From positions 1 through 20,235 of the forward strand of contig JAQGAU010001254.1 of assembly GCA_034698045.1 (NCBI GenBank): a stretch of 20,235 bases of DNA. Direction: 5' to 3'. This document shows, piece after piece, positions 1 through 9,383 of the stretch; the first letter of the stretch is position 1, and each line of letters starts with the position of its first letter. The translations under genes and the position numbers were made by a program. The notes under the pieces were generated by a model. That model was given only the letters and a program-made list of their open reading frames with translations. It made no database searches and was not told the origin of the DNA. Source of the stretch: Paramacrobiotus richtersi. Lineage: Eukaryota > Tardigrada > Eutardigrada > Parachela > Macrobiotidae.

Positions 1-341
1 AGTTACGACGGAAGGAGCGAATCGAAACGACCGCGAAACGGAGCATCGAAAAGACAATGCGGCTGAAAGACCTTTTTTCGAACATCATGAAGTGTGGCGA
101 AAATATTTTAGAGTGTGATTCTATCAGGCTTTTTCTCTCCAGTGTTGTGGCGAAAAATCTTTGGTAATGGACCTAACATGATTTTGGCATTGTGAAGCCC
201 TATTTCACTCGTACGTCTTGTAGATCAGACTATGAGGGCCAGTTGGTTTGTCTGCTCGGTAATAAATCAAATCAAATCCCACACAGACTGATGAACTCTC
301 GCTAGTTCTGAAGGTAGGTCATTACGTCCACTGGACTTCTT
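1..341. other. Flank and 3' end of LINE relic, no gene
   Basis: No credible coding region. On the minus strand this stretch directly follows the LINE reading frame, so roughly 341 down to 260 is probably the short LINE 3' UTR and 1-260 is unassigned flank. The only distinctive item is the short TTGAT-type repeat at 263-278. Confidence 0.6.
263..278 (-). repeat. Short TTGAT-type tandem repeat, likely LINE 3' tail
   Basis: On the minus strand the sequence reads GATTTGATTTGATTTA, about three units of TTTGA, some 65 bases after the stop that ends the LINE frame. Several non-LTR retrotransposon clades end in a short tandem repeat rather than a poly(A) tail, so this may mark the 3' terminus of the element. 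The array is very short, so chance is possible. Confidence 0.4.
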
Positions 342-1650
342 TCAACAGTCCACGGCTGCAGCAACAGACTCACCGTTTTCACCAAAGACGATCTCCTGTA
401 CCAGTTGTCTAGTCGAATGCACGGAGCCTAAAGAGGCCGAACAAGCCAGCGCCTGCGTCCGACGGATGCTGAGACCACCACGTGAAACCGGTAGTGTTGC
501 CTGTGGGTAGACCGGACCAACCATCTGGGTATTGGTTATGGTCTACAAAGCCGCACGAATCAAAGCGTCCAGTCTGTCCAGAAACGGGGGCATTTTCCAA
601 CAAGGACTGCATCTGAGAGTGTACACGAGTTTCGGAATGGCCAAACAATGCCTCAAGAGGAAACAAGCATGGCGGGCACTAGCCATGATTAAACGACCTA
701 GAACACGTTATAACGCGGCAACTTTCCCTTCTTAACAAGATGCTAAAGCTTCGTCAGTTACAGGAGCGGCGAGAAGTGTTACCGTCTCAGGCTCCAAAAC
801 AATTGGTGAGACTGAATGCAGCCCTTTAACAATCTCCTTGCGTTGATCATCAGAGTCGCCGAGAATAAACATTTCACATTTTCCCGCATTCAATTCCAGA
901 TCAGCAGAAGCACCAGCTGCGATAATGGAGAGCAGGTCTAATTCAGTCTCATCCACGGTTCTGATCAGAGTGACATCATCCAGATACCAAGTCCTGAGCT
1001 CCGATTTAAGTCCTTCCACCATGGACTGCGTGTCCAGGGAGTATGAAAAAGTGCCGAATGGATCACCTTGCTGGATGCCGGAGGCCGACGACATCCGATG
1101 ACCGCCATATCCACATGACAGGATAGATGGCGCAGCATACGCAATCTATGCTAAGGGGTAAATCTCCGGGAATTTCTGCTTGACAGCTCTCGACATGACA
1201 TCGCGGCGTATCGTGTTGAGCGCGTTGTGAAAATCAACCTTGAACATTACTCGAACTCCCTCATGCTCTTCATCCAAATATTGCCGTTCTGAACGGACAA
1301 CAGCTTCCGCTACCCCACGAACCAGACAGTCAACCTGTTCTTGACGAAACAAATTATCCGCATCCTTCATACGTCGGCCTGTTGCCGTTTTCGCTGGTAA
1401 ACGGCGATAAACTAGACCCACAGCCATTGGGCGCACATTCCATCCTCTTTAAGTAGGGCGGTCAGATTAGCTCCAAACAGTAGTGGGGGATGTGCTTCGG
1501 GAACTCTACCAGAACACATGAAATTAGAAAGTTTTGTTGAAGCAACGCACAAGGAAGAATCCACAGAATCTCGATTGTTCAGCATGTCTTTGAGATGCTG
1601 AGGTCGTACACCATCGGCTCCGCCTGCAGAACCACTAGGAAAACTAAAAT
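342..1650 (-). pseudogene. Non-LTR retrotransposon (LINE) reverse transcriptase relic
   Basis: Decayed reverse transcriptase, which in a live element would copy element RNA into DNA at the target site. Motifs in order on the minus strand: FPSGSAGGADGVRPQHLKD (about 1648-1590), VRPMAVG (about 1432), FKVDFHNALNTIRRD (about 1245-1200), GIQQGDPFG (about 1078-1052), the catalytic WYLDD box (about 990-976), LAIPKLVYTLR (about 640) and LPVSRGGLSIRR (about 495-460). This order matches a widespread metazoan LINE-type RT family; I do not assign a clade. From 1436 to 342 a single frame holds, interrupted by in-frame stops at 1146-1148, 732-734, 708-710 and 543-545. A frameshift near 1440 separates the upstream GGADGVRP part. 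The segment 1651-1874 may hold more upstream sequence but is not recognisable. No endonuclease domain is visible, so the copy is probably 5'-truncated. Confidence 0.88.
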
Positions 1651-4198
1651 TGTCTTTCCAATGCTCTGTTTCGCAGTGGCGTCTATTCGCTTTTCTGGCG
1701 GATTTGGTACCGTGTTTTGGTATCGTTGAACGGGATCAATTGTTCCATGGAAGTCGCCACGTTGATAGTCTTCCGGTTCCTGATCTTGTACAGCCGTACA
1801 GCATCCTTTTCCCGCCATCGCTGGAATACTGGTGTCACACCCAGTTCTCGATACAGTTCCGGTGTTACCCGCATGCTGTAATCGGTGATTGATCTAAGGG
1901 CCGCATCGTGCGTTTCTTCAGCTTTCCCGCTTTCCCAAAGACTCCGCCAACCAAACCCGTGAACAATAATCCATGCATGGTTCGACTAAGGCGGGATACA
2001 GGGTTGTACGCTGGGAACGGCTGAGATCGGACTGTGCTCACTACAGATCAACAGCCGGTAACAGCTTGCGTGCTGGTGCTCGTCTACGCGCGATTAGCTA
2101 GAAATATGCCGGATGCTGCTTAAATGCCCTCCCAACGAAGATGTTTGGTAGCTGGCTGGATGACCAGTCCTTCGGGACGTGTGTTGCTGTTTGGCTTGGG
2201 GCAAGGATTGTGGAGTGGAATAACTGGAATAAATGCGGAAAAGAAGTGACGGACCGTAGACTACACGGGCTGTAATATCAAGAGTGCCGCCCTTTTGTGC
2301 TCGCATGATAACTGCGTTAATGATGCAGTGCTACGATCACTTCAGGACGCGAAAATGAAACCGTATCTAGAACCAGCTGGTCATATGCAATAAACGTCCC
2401 GATGGCGTCAAACGCGAAAACTGGTTTCGTGGACAATCGTTGGTACGGCGTGTTACTATTTGACTCGTGTGTAGGCGCTACTTCGAAATGCGCACGTGCT
2501 GACGCGGAAGAGGCCCATGCGCGTAAACTCTGAAAATATCGGACGTGTCTGGACCGCTGCAACCTCGCCCCTTTCGTGGCAAATCTTTCGGAGCTTGGTG
2601 TTGAAGTGATTTTTTTGTTGTCGAAAGAGATCGACAGAATGTTGGTTTTGAAAACTGGGAAAGCCACTCAACTTGTTTTTGTTTCAGCATTTAGGTGTAA
2701 AAATACATGAGTGATAACGACTAGTTGATTACGAGCACCGTTCCATGTCGCGCGGCATGGAACAAGTTGTCGTTGAATTTGATTGCATTGTTGTTTGTGG
2801 CTTTTAGTACGACATCTGGGTCTACCAATAAAGACTACAATTAGATACTGAAAGGCACCATGATTGGCGACTTAGCTAGTACAAAAAGACCGCTAGTCAA
2901 CATATGCAAGGCGCAAGAATCAGCTAAAGACTAATCCAAGACATTCATCCGGAGTTGAGAGTGATTAAAGATAACAGTTTATGAGCGACATAAGGACGTA
3001 ACATTTCAAACGGGGTTGGGAGAGGTGGTGGGGGTGGAATACAGAGAGCCCTTACGCAGAAACATTTGTTGGCCACAGACATGGGCTGTATACTAACGAA
3101 TTTCCAATAGCTTCCGATTCTCGCGAATGTAGTTCATTTTCGATCACCTTCGGCTGGTAGACGCACACCGATGGTTTGACGTCCACATCTTTCTCATTTT
3201 GCTTGGCTTCGACGTATCCGTTGTGTTTTTTGACGGTTTTGAATTCACTTTGTTCAAGGCGTGGTACACCAACACGTCTTCATGTTGTGTGTGGCTTGAA
3301 CCGTTTGTTGACACTGCCTAGTACTCTCATTCCAAGAACAGTCTTCGGATATTCGTTGCACACCAGATGTGTAATTCGATGTTACTGCAAAATTGTCCGC
3401 GATTTTAATATGTTGGTTCAGATCACAACCCACCAGCGAAGAGCTCGGCGATGGGTTCGACGGGGTGCGTGAGCTAGATTCGCTGGCCTGATTGTTATTG
3501 TGTACATCCCTGGTGCACGAGGCCTTGAGGCAGGTACAGAGATCCACGCTGGCATCTCATTTACTTTGTATACCGATTCTTTGCCGACAAAAGGTTGAGG
3601 CTCTGGGAAATTCGGCAGAGGCATTTCGTAGGTTAGCATTCTTATATGTACTGATCGTTCGATCTTCGCATCTGTAATCCTTAAGTGGTTCATCAGCTTG
3701 TTAAGTTCAGGGATAAACATTCCCATGTAGTGGAATCATTGGTAAGTTCGTAATTGGTGAAGAGGTCCGTGACTTGCGAAAACGCAGGAGGTACGTGGGT
3801 CAGTATGATGCGGAGACTCATTCATGATGCCCACAACAAGAAAGAGGAACAATAAAAAACAGCGTGAAATAATAACAGCTGATGCACGTTAAATAATCGA
3901 CCGAAGCGAACCGGAGGTCCTCCCTGTTCAAGAGTTTCGCAAAGATGGATGTTGTCAACCATTTCTGCGAAGTACGATAACTCAAGCAGTTTTCGCCTGA
4001 TTTTTTTCAGATTTTAACAGAAGATAGATTCCGGTGTAGACGAGCTGATTAGTTTTTGGTATGCAGAACTATAAAGTTAACAGAGTTATTAGTCAAATAA
4101 GAACAAATATTTCATAACAGAAGATTCTTTTGTTTCGTGAATCGCGAACAATGCGCGTTACGCCATCAGCTATGCGCCCCATAATCATACCGAGACTG
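1651..4198. other. Non-coding stretch, no recognisable gene
   Basis: I found no open frame here with a recognisable domain; the short frames (up to about 115 codons) overlap one another on both strands and look like chance. Visible local structure: an 8-bp palindromic hairpin at 2740-2763 and a G-rich run near 3010-3040. Part of 1651-1900 may be the 5' remainder of the LINE. Confidence 0.55.
2740..2763. repeat. Small inverted repeat (8-bp arms)
   Basis: GTTCCATG at 2740-2747 pairs with CATGGAAC at 2756-2763 across an 8-base CG-rich spacer. No function can be assigned; arms of this length can occur by chance. Confidence 0.5.
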
Positions 4199-4270
4199 AA
4201 ACAGACGAGCCTCTCTGAGCCCCTCTCCTTCACATCTAAAGGAAAGGGGCTCAGAGAGGCCCGTCTGTTT
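4199..4270. repeat. Near-perfect 32-bp inverted repeat with 8-base loop
   Basis: Arms at 4199-4230 and 4239-4270 are complementary at 30 of 32 positions, separated by CACATCTA. The outer end is AAACAGACG paired with CGTCTGTTT; the inner part is GC-rich. Transcribed, this would fold into a 72-nt hairpin of the size of a miRNA precursor, but it could equally be a foldback/MITE relic. It lies in otherwise unannotated sequence about 530 bp left of the DNA transposon. No flanking coding frame explains it. Confidence 0.85.
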
Positions 4271-4797
4271 AAGTTCTGCTAGAATCTCTAGGTAATTACC
4301 TCATAAAACGTAACATAACTAATTCATAAACAATATAATAAATTATATCGCTGACTGTGAGCCGTATTCAGTTGCATGTATTTACGTATTATCGTGTACC
4401 GTACAAGACATGTATCTACCAGTATTAAACCATATTTCAGCGCTCACCCATTCAGCACAATGCTAGTGTTTCAAATCAAAGGATCACTAATTTTTATAAA
4501 TTATGAATTATTCAAATACAAAATTCCCAACATCTGGGAGTCATTGTTAAAAATAAAGGGCAAAGCTCCGCGCAGGCGTTTTGAAAATTTAAAATGTGAG
4601 GTGCAATTGTTGGTTATCAGCAAGCCAATCACAATCTTGGTGACGACAACACGAAAATCGCGCGTATGTAATGGTAAATGGTAATGTGGCGGCAGTGCTG
4701 CAGCAATAAGCGAGCAGCAACAGTAGCAATATCAGCTCTTTACCGTTGCGCGTGCAGCATAACCGTCTTCGTGACAGCGATTGCTTTTTTTCTAGAT
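4271..4797. other. AT-rich spacer, no gene
   Basis: AT-rich sequence between the 4199-4270 hairpin and the left end of the DNA transposon. A 102-codon open frame on the + strand (4376-4684) has no recognisable motif and is probably chance. Confidence 0.55.
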
Positions 4798-4841
4798 ATG
4801 GCAAGATCCGTACACTTCAACTTTTTAGGACGCGTTTTTTT
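4798..4841 (+). repeat. Left terminal inverted repeat
   Basis: ATGGCAAGATCCGTACAC followed by an A/T-rich step and GGACGCGTTTTTT. It matches the reverse complement of 6871-6914 at about 38 of 43 positions by eye, with 17 of the first 18 identical. Confidence 0.82.
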
Positions 4842-4848
4842 GGGCTCT

Positions 4849-5003
4849 GTATTCTTCGTATTCCCCGCGTATTCAACATGTATTCTCCCAGTATTTGGAT
4901 TGTATTCTTCGATATTCGGCTATGCGTGTTTAGTATTTTGTACGTATTCTCCCGTATTCCGCCCGTATTCTCTACGTATTCCGCTTGTATTTCATACGTA
5001 TTC
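4849..5003 (+). repeat. Subterminal array block 1: GTATTC every 10-11 bp
   Basis: GTATTC or a one-base variant begins at 4849, 4858, 4869, 4880, 4891, 4902, 4912, 4933, 4944, 4954, 4965, 4976, 4987 and 4998; one slot near 4923 is too diverged to recognise. Mean spacing is about 10.6 bp, close to one helical turn. The bases between cores are variable but pyrimidine-rich. Such arrays inside a DNA transposon are candidates for subterminal transposase-binding sites. Confidence 0.85.
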
Positions 5004-5029
5004 TAAAAGAAATAATTGAACTGGCAACG

Positions 5030-5195
5030 GAATACAACGAGAATACCGCCAGAATACAAGTTGAATACGGAGAATACGTACATTATACCAGAACAAGTTG
5101 TAAAGCATCGGGGAATACACACGGAACACGGAAAGAATACAAGGGGAATACGGACAGAATACGGACGGAATACGGACAGAATACGGAGGATACGG
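5030..5195 (-). repeat. Subterminal array block 2: inverted (GAATAC)
   Basis: Same motif in opposite orientation: GAATAC or a close variant begins at 5030, 5041, 5052, 5063, 5072, 5113, 5124, 5135, 5146, 5157, 5168 and 5179, mostly 11 bp apart. The best-conserved unit is close to GAATACGGACR. Blocks 1 and 2 together form a long imperfect foldback. Confidence 0.85.
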
Positions 5196-5249
5196 AAGGC
5201 AAACCATAACCAGTTATTAAAAAATGTCGCAGAACAATGGCATCTGCAT

Positions 5250-5319
5250 GTATTCTCCGTATTCTGTCCGTATTCTGTCTGTATTTTGCCTGTATTCCGC
5301 TGGTATTCCGCGTGTATTC
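5250..5319 (+). repeat. Subterminal array block 3: GTATTC
   Basis: GTATTC cores begin at 5250, 5259, 5270, 5281 (GTATTT), 5292, 5303 and 5314. The first interval is 9 bp and the rest 11 bp, the same opening pattern as block 1, suggesting that blocks 3-4 derive from a duplication of blocks 1-2. Confidence 0.82.
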
Positions 5320-5359
5320 TACACTTCACAAGTGGACATTAACCCAGACAATATGAGCA

Positions 5360-5466
5360 GAATACTGTGAGAATACTGGCTCACTCGGTAGAATATGAGG
5401 AATACAGCATCAGAAAGCGGAATACCTGTAGAATAATGACGAAATTCGGTAGAATACTAGGAATAC
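5360..5466 (-). repeat. Subterminal array block 4: inverted (GAATAC), degraded
   Basis: GAATAC or a one-base variant begins at 5360, 5371, 5391, 5400, 5420, 5431, 5452 and 5461, with intervals of about 9-11 or 20-21 bp. It is more diverged than the other blocks. Confidence 0.75.
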
Positions 5467-5604
5467 AATAACGAAGTTAATTTACGGCTCACGCTTAGCG
5501 ATTCCACCTGATAGCCCGTAACTCCGCCCCAAAATTACTTTTGGCTGGTTAATTACCTGTTGAACTTATATTAAAAACTGATACAAATTCGACTGACTGT
5601 CGTT

Positions 5605-6652
5605 TCACTGCGGGAATGCGTTATTCAAATAGACCTCTAAACGCGGAGGCGATACACCGAAAAAAGCGGACACTTTTCCGCCATAACCCAAACAGACACG
5701 ACTGTTGGTCAAAAGTGTACCTACAGTGTACAAAAGTCCAACAGGTTGCAAACCAACTTTTAGATTTTTTTTAAAATCTAAAAACGCGAACTGCTGGATA
5801 AATTCGCCAAATCCCCATTCGACAGCAATTCGCACGGCAGCCATAGCCTCGTTGAAGTCGCTTTCGATGAGGTTTCTGGCTGGCTTGAATGGGCCTTCCA
5901 GAAGGTCCGATATCGGATATGCGGGATCGCCATACAAACCCAATGGCATCCATCCTTAGCTGCAAATCGCCTAGTAGGCCGCTATCCGCCAAAATCTCAG
6001 AATCATGACGTCGACCAACCCAGGGTCCATCTAGGTTGGCAATTAGGCCATTGGGTGCCATAACTGCTTGAAACTTTATCCCATGAAGACGATAGTGGCC
6101 GCTGTACAAGGTTTTCTGGTCTTCTCCAGGACGACAGGTGGGACTGAATGTTCCATCGATGAAACCCCACACGTCTGGAAGGGGAGAGCCACGATTTCGA
6201 ACGGCTGTTGCAAATAGTTCGAAATTTTTCCTTTGAAGCCAGCATAAATCCAAGGAGCGTAAAAGGTGGCCGAATTCGGAATCCACATGCTCAACAGCCC
6301 AAGTAAAAATCATGGATAATTCAGGCTTCGATCGGCCAAAAATATGCTTGATATCTGTGTAGCGATTTGGATAAGCAAGCCTCCGCAACAGAACGCACAA
6401 AGCTTCCATGCAACCATATCGGGACCCATTTGGAAGGCGGATTACTGGCGGGAAACGCAGAGCCAGCAGAATTCGCTCCAGATCCTCCCGTCGAAATCGA
6501 AACCAGTCAAGAACGTCGTTATCGGAAATCTGGTCCAGATTGAGAAGCGTTCTCAGGGGCCTCTCCACATTGCAGAGCAATAAAAATTCACCGATCTCGC
6601 TATCAGATAAAGTTTCTGACATCAAAATTAGAGCCACTGATCTCTTGTCCAT
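5605..6652 (-). pseudogene. PIF/Harbinger-like transposase (HARBI1-type, DDE_Tnp_4), frameshifted
   Basis: Would cut and paste the surrounding transposon. The first frame (6652 to about 5945) begins MDKRSVALIL and shows a helical N-terminal region, then VWGFIDGT with the first catalytic Asp (about residue 167), the family-typical LYSGHYRLHGIKFQAV, and GRRHDSEIL with the second Asp (about residue 216). Near 5945 the frame changes. The continuation to 5605 carries LYGDPAYPISDLL and RIAVEWGFG, where the Glu is the expected third catalytic residue. At the junction the sequence has a tandem GGATGGAT, a plausible cause of the break. All three DDE residues survive, so inactivation looks recent, or the break is a sequencing error. 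The start is the first ATG of the long frame. The N-terminal helices could bind DNA, but I recognise no named HTH. Confidence 0.88.
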
Positions 6653-6804
6653 TTTTGCTGGATTTGTAGTCCAAAATAATAAAAGAATGACGATTTTGCA
6701 AAATAGAGGAAAATAAACAGCAGTGGAATGAAGCGGAAACTGGCAGCGTTAACTTAACCACTTTGCCCTGCCAGCATTTTTCTCTTCGCTCGGCTTCGCT
6801 TGCT

Positions 6805-6839
6805 AAGCGAAGCGAAGCGAAGCGAAGCGAAGCGAAGCG
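6805..6839. repeat. (AAGCG)7 microsatellite
   Basis: Seven uninterrupted AAGCG units inside the DNA transposon, between the transposase start and the right TIR. Just upstream (about 6784-6800) are inverted CTTCGCT-type copies, so this segment can fold back on itself. Confidence 0.9.
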
Positions 6840-6870
6840 TAGTCGGCTGTAATTTATCCTGTATAATGTC

Positions 6871-6914
6871 GAAAAAACGCGTCCAAAAAATTTGTGGTGT
6901 ACGGATCTAGCCAT
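6871..6914 (-). repeat. Right terminal inverted repeat
   Basis: Read on the minus strand it starts ATGGCTAGATCCGTACAC and continues to GGACGCGTTTTTT, mirroring 4798-4841. The TA dinucleotide sits at the outer edge on both sides if TGGC is taken as the terminus. Confidence 0.82.
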
Positions 6915-8762
6915 AGGTGTATTTTTCCGTTTTGGAATCTTATCCATATATTAGTAGGCCATTGAATGCTGTCTGTTTTCTGAATAAGATTAAAATAAAG
7001 TAACACGAAGATCTGATCTACAAATCAAAGATCCCACCGTCATACACTTTAGAGTACTGGAACGCCTCGGCCCCCCAGGGGCCAAATATAAATCAGAAAA
7101 GGTAAAAAAAATAATCAATTAGAGATGTATGCGTTATACGGACATGCACAGTACAACTAAATGGGTTGCTATGGACTGGCAACACTACTTTTATCGTACT
7201 GCTCAACCGAATCATCTGCGCGGAGCCATTTCGAAAAATTTTTGGGCACGAAAAAGTTAACATTCTCTTGATGAGTGTTACATGCAACTACGAAAACAGT
7301 GTGCAATGTACAGTGACGTTGTTAGTCAGCCAAGCTATCCAGGGGCACTGCTTTACAGCCTGTACTTAAACGTGACGGCAGATCAGTGTTTTCTTTATTA
7401 TTTTTCCAGATCCGGTCCGTTCAACATTGTTATGTCAGAACTTGCTTTAATTTGGGTGCATTTCTAGTCAACGTCTTTTAGTGTCGAAGCCACTGCACGA
7501 GCATATATATTTCTTCGTACCAAAAATTAACGTGTAAATCAAAATGATCGAATTGTTTACTTCGTTTTAACGTCCGTTACAATCAGTGGCAGCCACTGCA
7601 CGAGGCAACAGACCAACAACAGAAAGTATGCAAGGAAAACAACCAGTTAAGCTAAATCAAAAGATGTGGCACAGCTACCACGGCGGAATACAGCTACTCA
7701 AAACAAGGACAAACGCTCATCATGACAGAAACGCTTATTCCAACGAAGTTTTTTAACTCCACAACGTCAAGTGCCGACCTGAACAACCGATCAGTCGAAT
7801 GTGAACCAGATTGCTATTTTATGCATAGTTTTCAGAATTTCTTGCATTTTGCTTCAAAATACCAGAATAAACCCGGTTCACCCATTTACTGTGGTTTTAC
7901 ACCGCGAGTGGTGACACCAGAGATATTCAGTTGTGGTACTGCGTGCCAGTCGTAGTGTACGGGATCCAAAAAACACGAGTTGCTTTTCCCACCATACGTC
8001 ATCCATTTTTTGTAGTCCAGTTTTGAAACTTGCTGTGGTATTTTTACAAAATTGTAACTTATCAAGGTTTAACATCTGTTCTGAAGAATACATTACGAAA
8101 GAAGAGCAATACCATACCTTTACCAAAAGATGTAACAAAAAATAGTGATCCGTTGATTTGTAACTTTATAAAAATGGTGTTCAATGGGTGATCCGATGAA
8201 ATTGAGGTACTGGCAGGTAAAACCGTAAAATTTAATGTAACGTTTACGTTTTTTATTGTCCGTTCGCTTAGGTCTTTCATCGCAACAAAGCGGAGTGCGA
8301 TTACCTAGTAAAAATACGTCCTGCAATTCCTTGGATGTGTCGACCGTCCCCATGAGCAAGTTTCATTCCCTCGCCGGATCTCCACGCTTATCCGTTCTTG
8401 AAGGAATTCCATAGTCCCGGGATTTCCACTGCCTTCGCGATTTCTGCGCCTTCGTTCTCTCCAAAACGGCATTTTTTTCCGATCCCCAACTACCCAGCGT
8501 CAAACGCTAACTGGTTGATCAATGAATCGGTCAGATAGGGCAGTTAAGCCCTTTTCTTTTTCTCTCTTCCCTCGGTCGGCTGCAGCTCCGCAAACTGAAG
8601 ACGTTCAAGTAATAAAAAAATCCGCGAAAGTGTGCGCAACCGTAACATTCTAACCATGTGTGCAATGGCTTCAGCATCACTATGAACGCTAAAGCCCAGT
8701 GGGTATGCTTAAAGAATTTCGACAGCTCTGTTCCCCAACATTTAACAAACAATCTTCGCCTT
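6915..8762. other. Non-coding stretch between transposons
   Basis: No supportable gene. The longest open frames (77-86 codons around 7722-8138) overlap on opposite strands and have no recognisable motif. It holds the 14-bp direct repeats at 7488 and 7591. The right end abuts the presumed 3' LTR, whose exact left edge is uncertain. Confidence 0.55.
7488..7604. repeat. Pair of 14-bp direct repeats
   Basis: AGCCACTGCACGAG occurs at 7488-7501 and again at 7591-7604, each preceded by a similar AACGTC-containing leader. The spacer of about 90 bp has no gene. It may be the remnant of a local duplication. Confidence 0.7.
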
Positions 8763-8841
8763 TGTAACGACGGTCTACGTCGTCGTGGAATCGGTACGAT
8801 GAAACGAGAGCAGACAACAAAAACAGGAGATAAAAGGGACT

Positions 8842-8847
8842 TTTATT
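8842..8847 (-). promoter_or_regulatory. Poly(A) signal AATAAA
   Basis: AATAAA on the minus strand, followed about 20-35 nt downstream by TTTTTGTTGTCTG, a GU-rich downstream element. It would end transcripts of the minus-strand retrotransposon. Confidence 0.55.
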
Positions 8848-8985
8848 GACTGTCAGACAAACAATGGGTAGAAAAGAAAGGAGAAACAGCACGAGTCACA
8901 GAGTGCAATCTAATCTCCGTCTGGCAGGTCCGTACAGGCGTGACTGATGATGCAGCACTCGGCTCGTGCGCCACGGTCCATCGAT

Positions 8986-9003
8986 GCACAGTGTAAACTG
9001 TGC
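8986..9003. repeat. Inverted repeat near presumed transcription start
   Basis: GCACAGT (8986-8992) and ACTGTGC (8997-9003) around a GTAA spacer, 12-55 bases downstream, on the minus strand, of the promoter-like elements. Confidence 0.55.
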
Positions 9004-9014
9004 GAGATGAAAAA

Positions 9015-9041
9015 GGGGGCGGAGCGCACGTGCGCGATTGG
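9015..9041 (-). promoter_or_regulatory. LTR promoter-like cluster: CCAAT box, E-box, GC box
   Basis: Read on the minus strand: CCAAT (9041-9037), CACGTG (9032-9027) and CCGCCCCC (9022-9015) within 27 bp, followed by a pyrimidine run. No TATA box is evident. The position inside the presumed LTR, upstream of the poly(A) signal, fits a U3 promoter. Confidence 0.5.
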
Positions 9042-9066
9042 CCAGAACGGCCAAGCCATGGCGCCA

Positions 9067-9096
9067 TCTACTACTGCCTCTCCGGCACGTAGTAGA
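9067..9096 (-). repeat. Pentaloop hairpin in LTR (12 bp with one bulge)
   Basis: TCTACTAC then TGCC pairs with GGCA, a bulged C, then GTAGTAGA around loop TCTCC (9079-9083). A second, weaker TCTCC hairpin (GCC/GGC) follows at 9116-9126. Confidence 0.75.
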
Positions 9097-9383
9097 GGCA
9101 ACGGCTGAGCGCAGCGCCTCTCCGGCACACACCTCGGCACGCTACTAGCCCAACGTCGTGACACGCCGTTGTTGTCGGGTATGAGAATCTGAGAGGACAG
9201 GCAACCATCCAAACTACGGAGCTGGTCCATCAGCGTGACGATCCTCATCCGGTCCAAGTCGGGTCCTGGTCCGATTCGGCAAGGTCCATCGTATTGTGAC
9301 GGAAAACAGGAATGTGAATTATTCCGAAACTTTACTAAGTTTAAGTTTAGTTGAGAACAGTCGTCAATTAACATAACTAAACA

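Larger units (their letters stand above)
4798..6914 (-). mobile_element. PIF/Harbinger-like DNA transposon
   Basis: About 2.1-kb element defined by imperfect terminal inverted repeats (4798-4841 and 6871-6914), both starting ATGGC(A/T)AGATCCGTACAC when read inward, enclosing a transposase with DDE_Tnp_4/HARBI1-like features on the minus strand. Between the left TIR and the gene lie 600 bp of phased GTATTC/GAATAC motifs; right of the gene is a short AAGCG microsatellite. Canonical Harbinger elements make a 3-bp TWA target duplication; here I cannot find matching 3-bp flanks, but taking TGGC as the terminus puts the dinucleotide TA on both sides. No Myb-like second ORF is visible. The transposase carries a frame break, so the copy is probably not autonomous. 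Confidence 0.8.
8763..9383 (-). repeat. Probable 3' LTR (boundaries approximate)
   Basis: On the minus strand this has the layout of an LTR: an upstream U3-like part, a promoter-like cluster (9041-9015), then an AATAAA signal (8847-8842) followed by a GU-rich tract. A TGTTTAG start near 9383 lies just after a purine-rich GAGGGATAAAGA that could serve as polypurine tract. The distal end could be an ACA near 8763 or near 8729. With no second LTR in the window the ends cannot be confirmed by comparison. Confidence 0.45.

Noticed and set aside
2670..2696. Possible host-gene splice acceptor (pyrimidine run then CAG, + strand)
   Set aside because: No adjacent coding exon with a recognisable product was found, so it cannot be distinguished from chance.
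4376..4684. 102-aa + strand ORF
   Set aside because: AT-rich, no recognisable domain; ends just before the transposon TIR. Not supportable as a gene.
4849..5466. CRISPR-like or satellite array
   Set aside because: Repeat cores are only 6 bp with 10-11-bp spacing, alternate in orientation and sit inside a eukaryotic transposon; there are no long identical repeats with unique spacers. Overlapping open frames there (4678-5342) simply read the repeat.
7722..8138. Small protein genes at 7722-7955 (+) and 7878-8138 (-)
   Set aside because: They overlap on opposite strands, have no motif or flanking signals, and their length is expected by chance in eukaryotic non-coding DNA.
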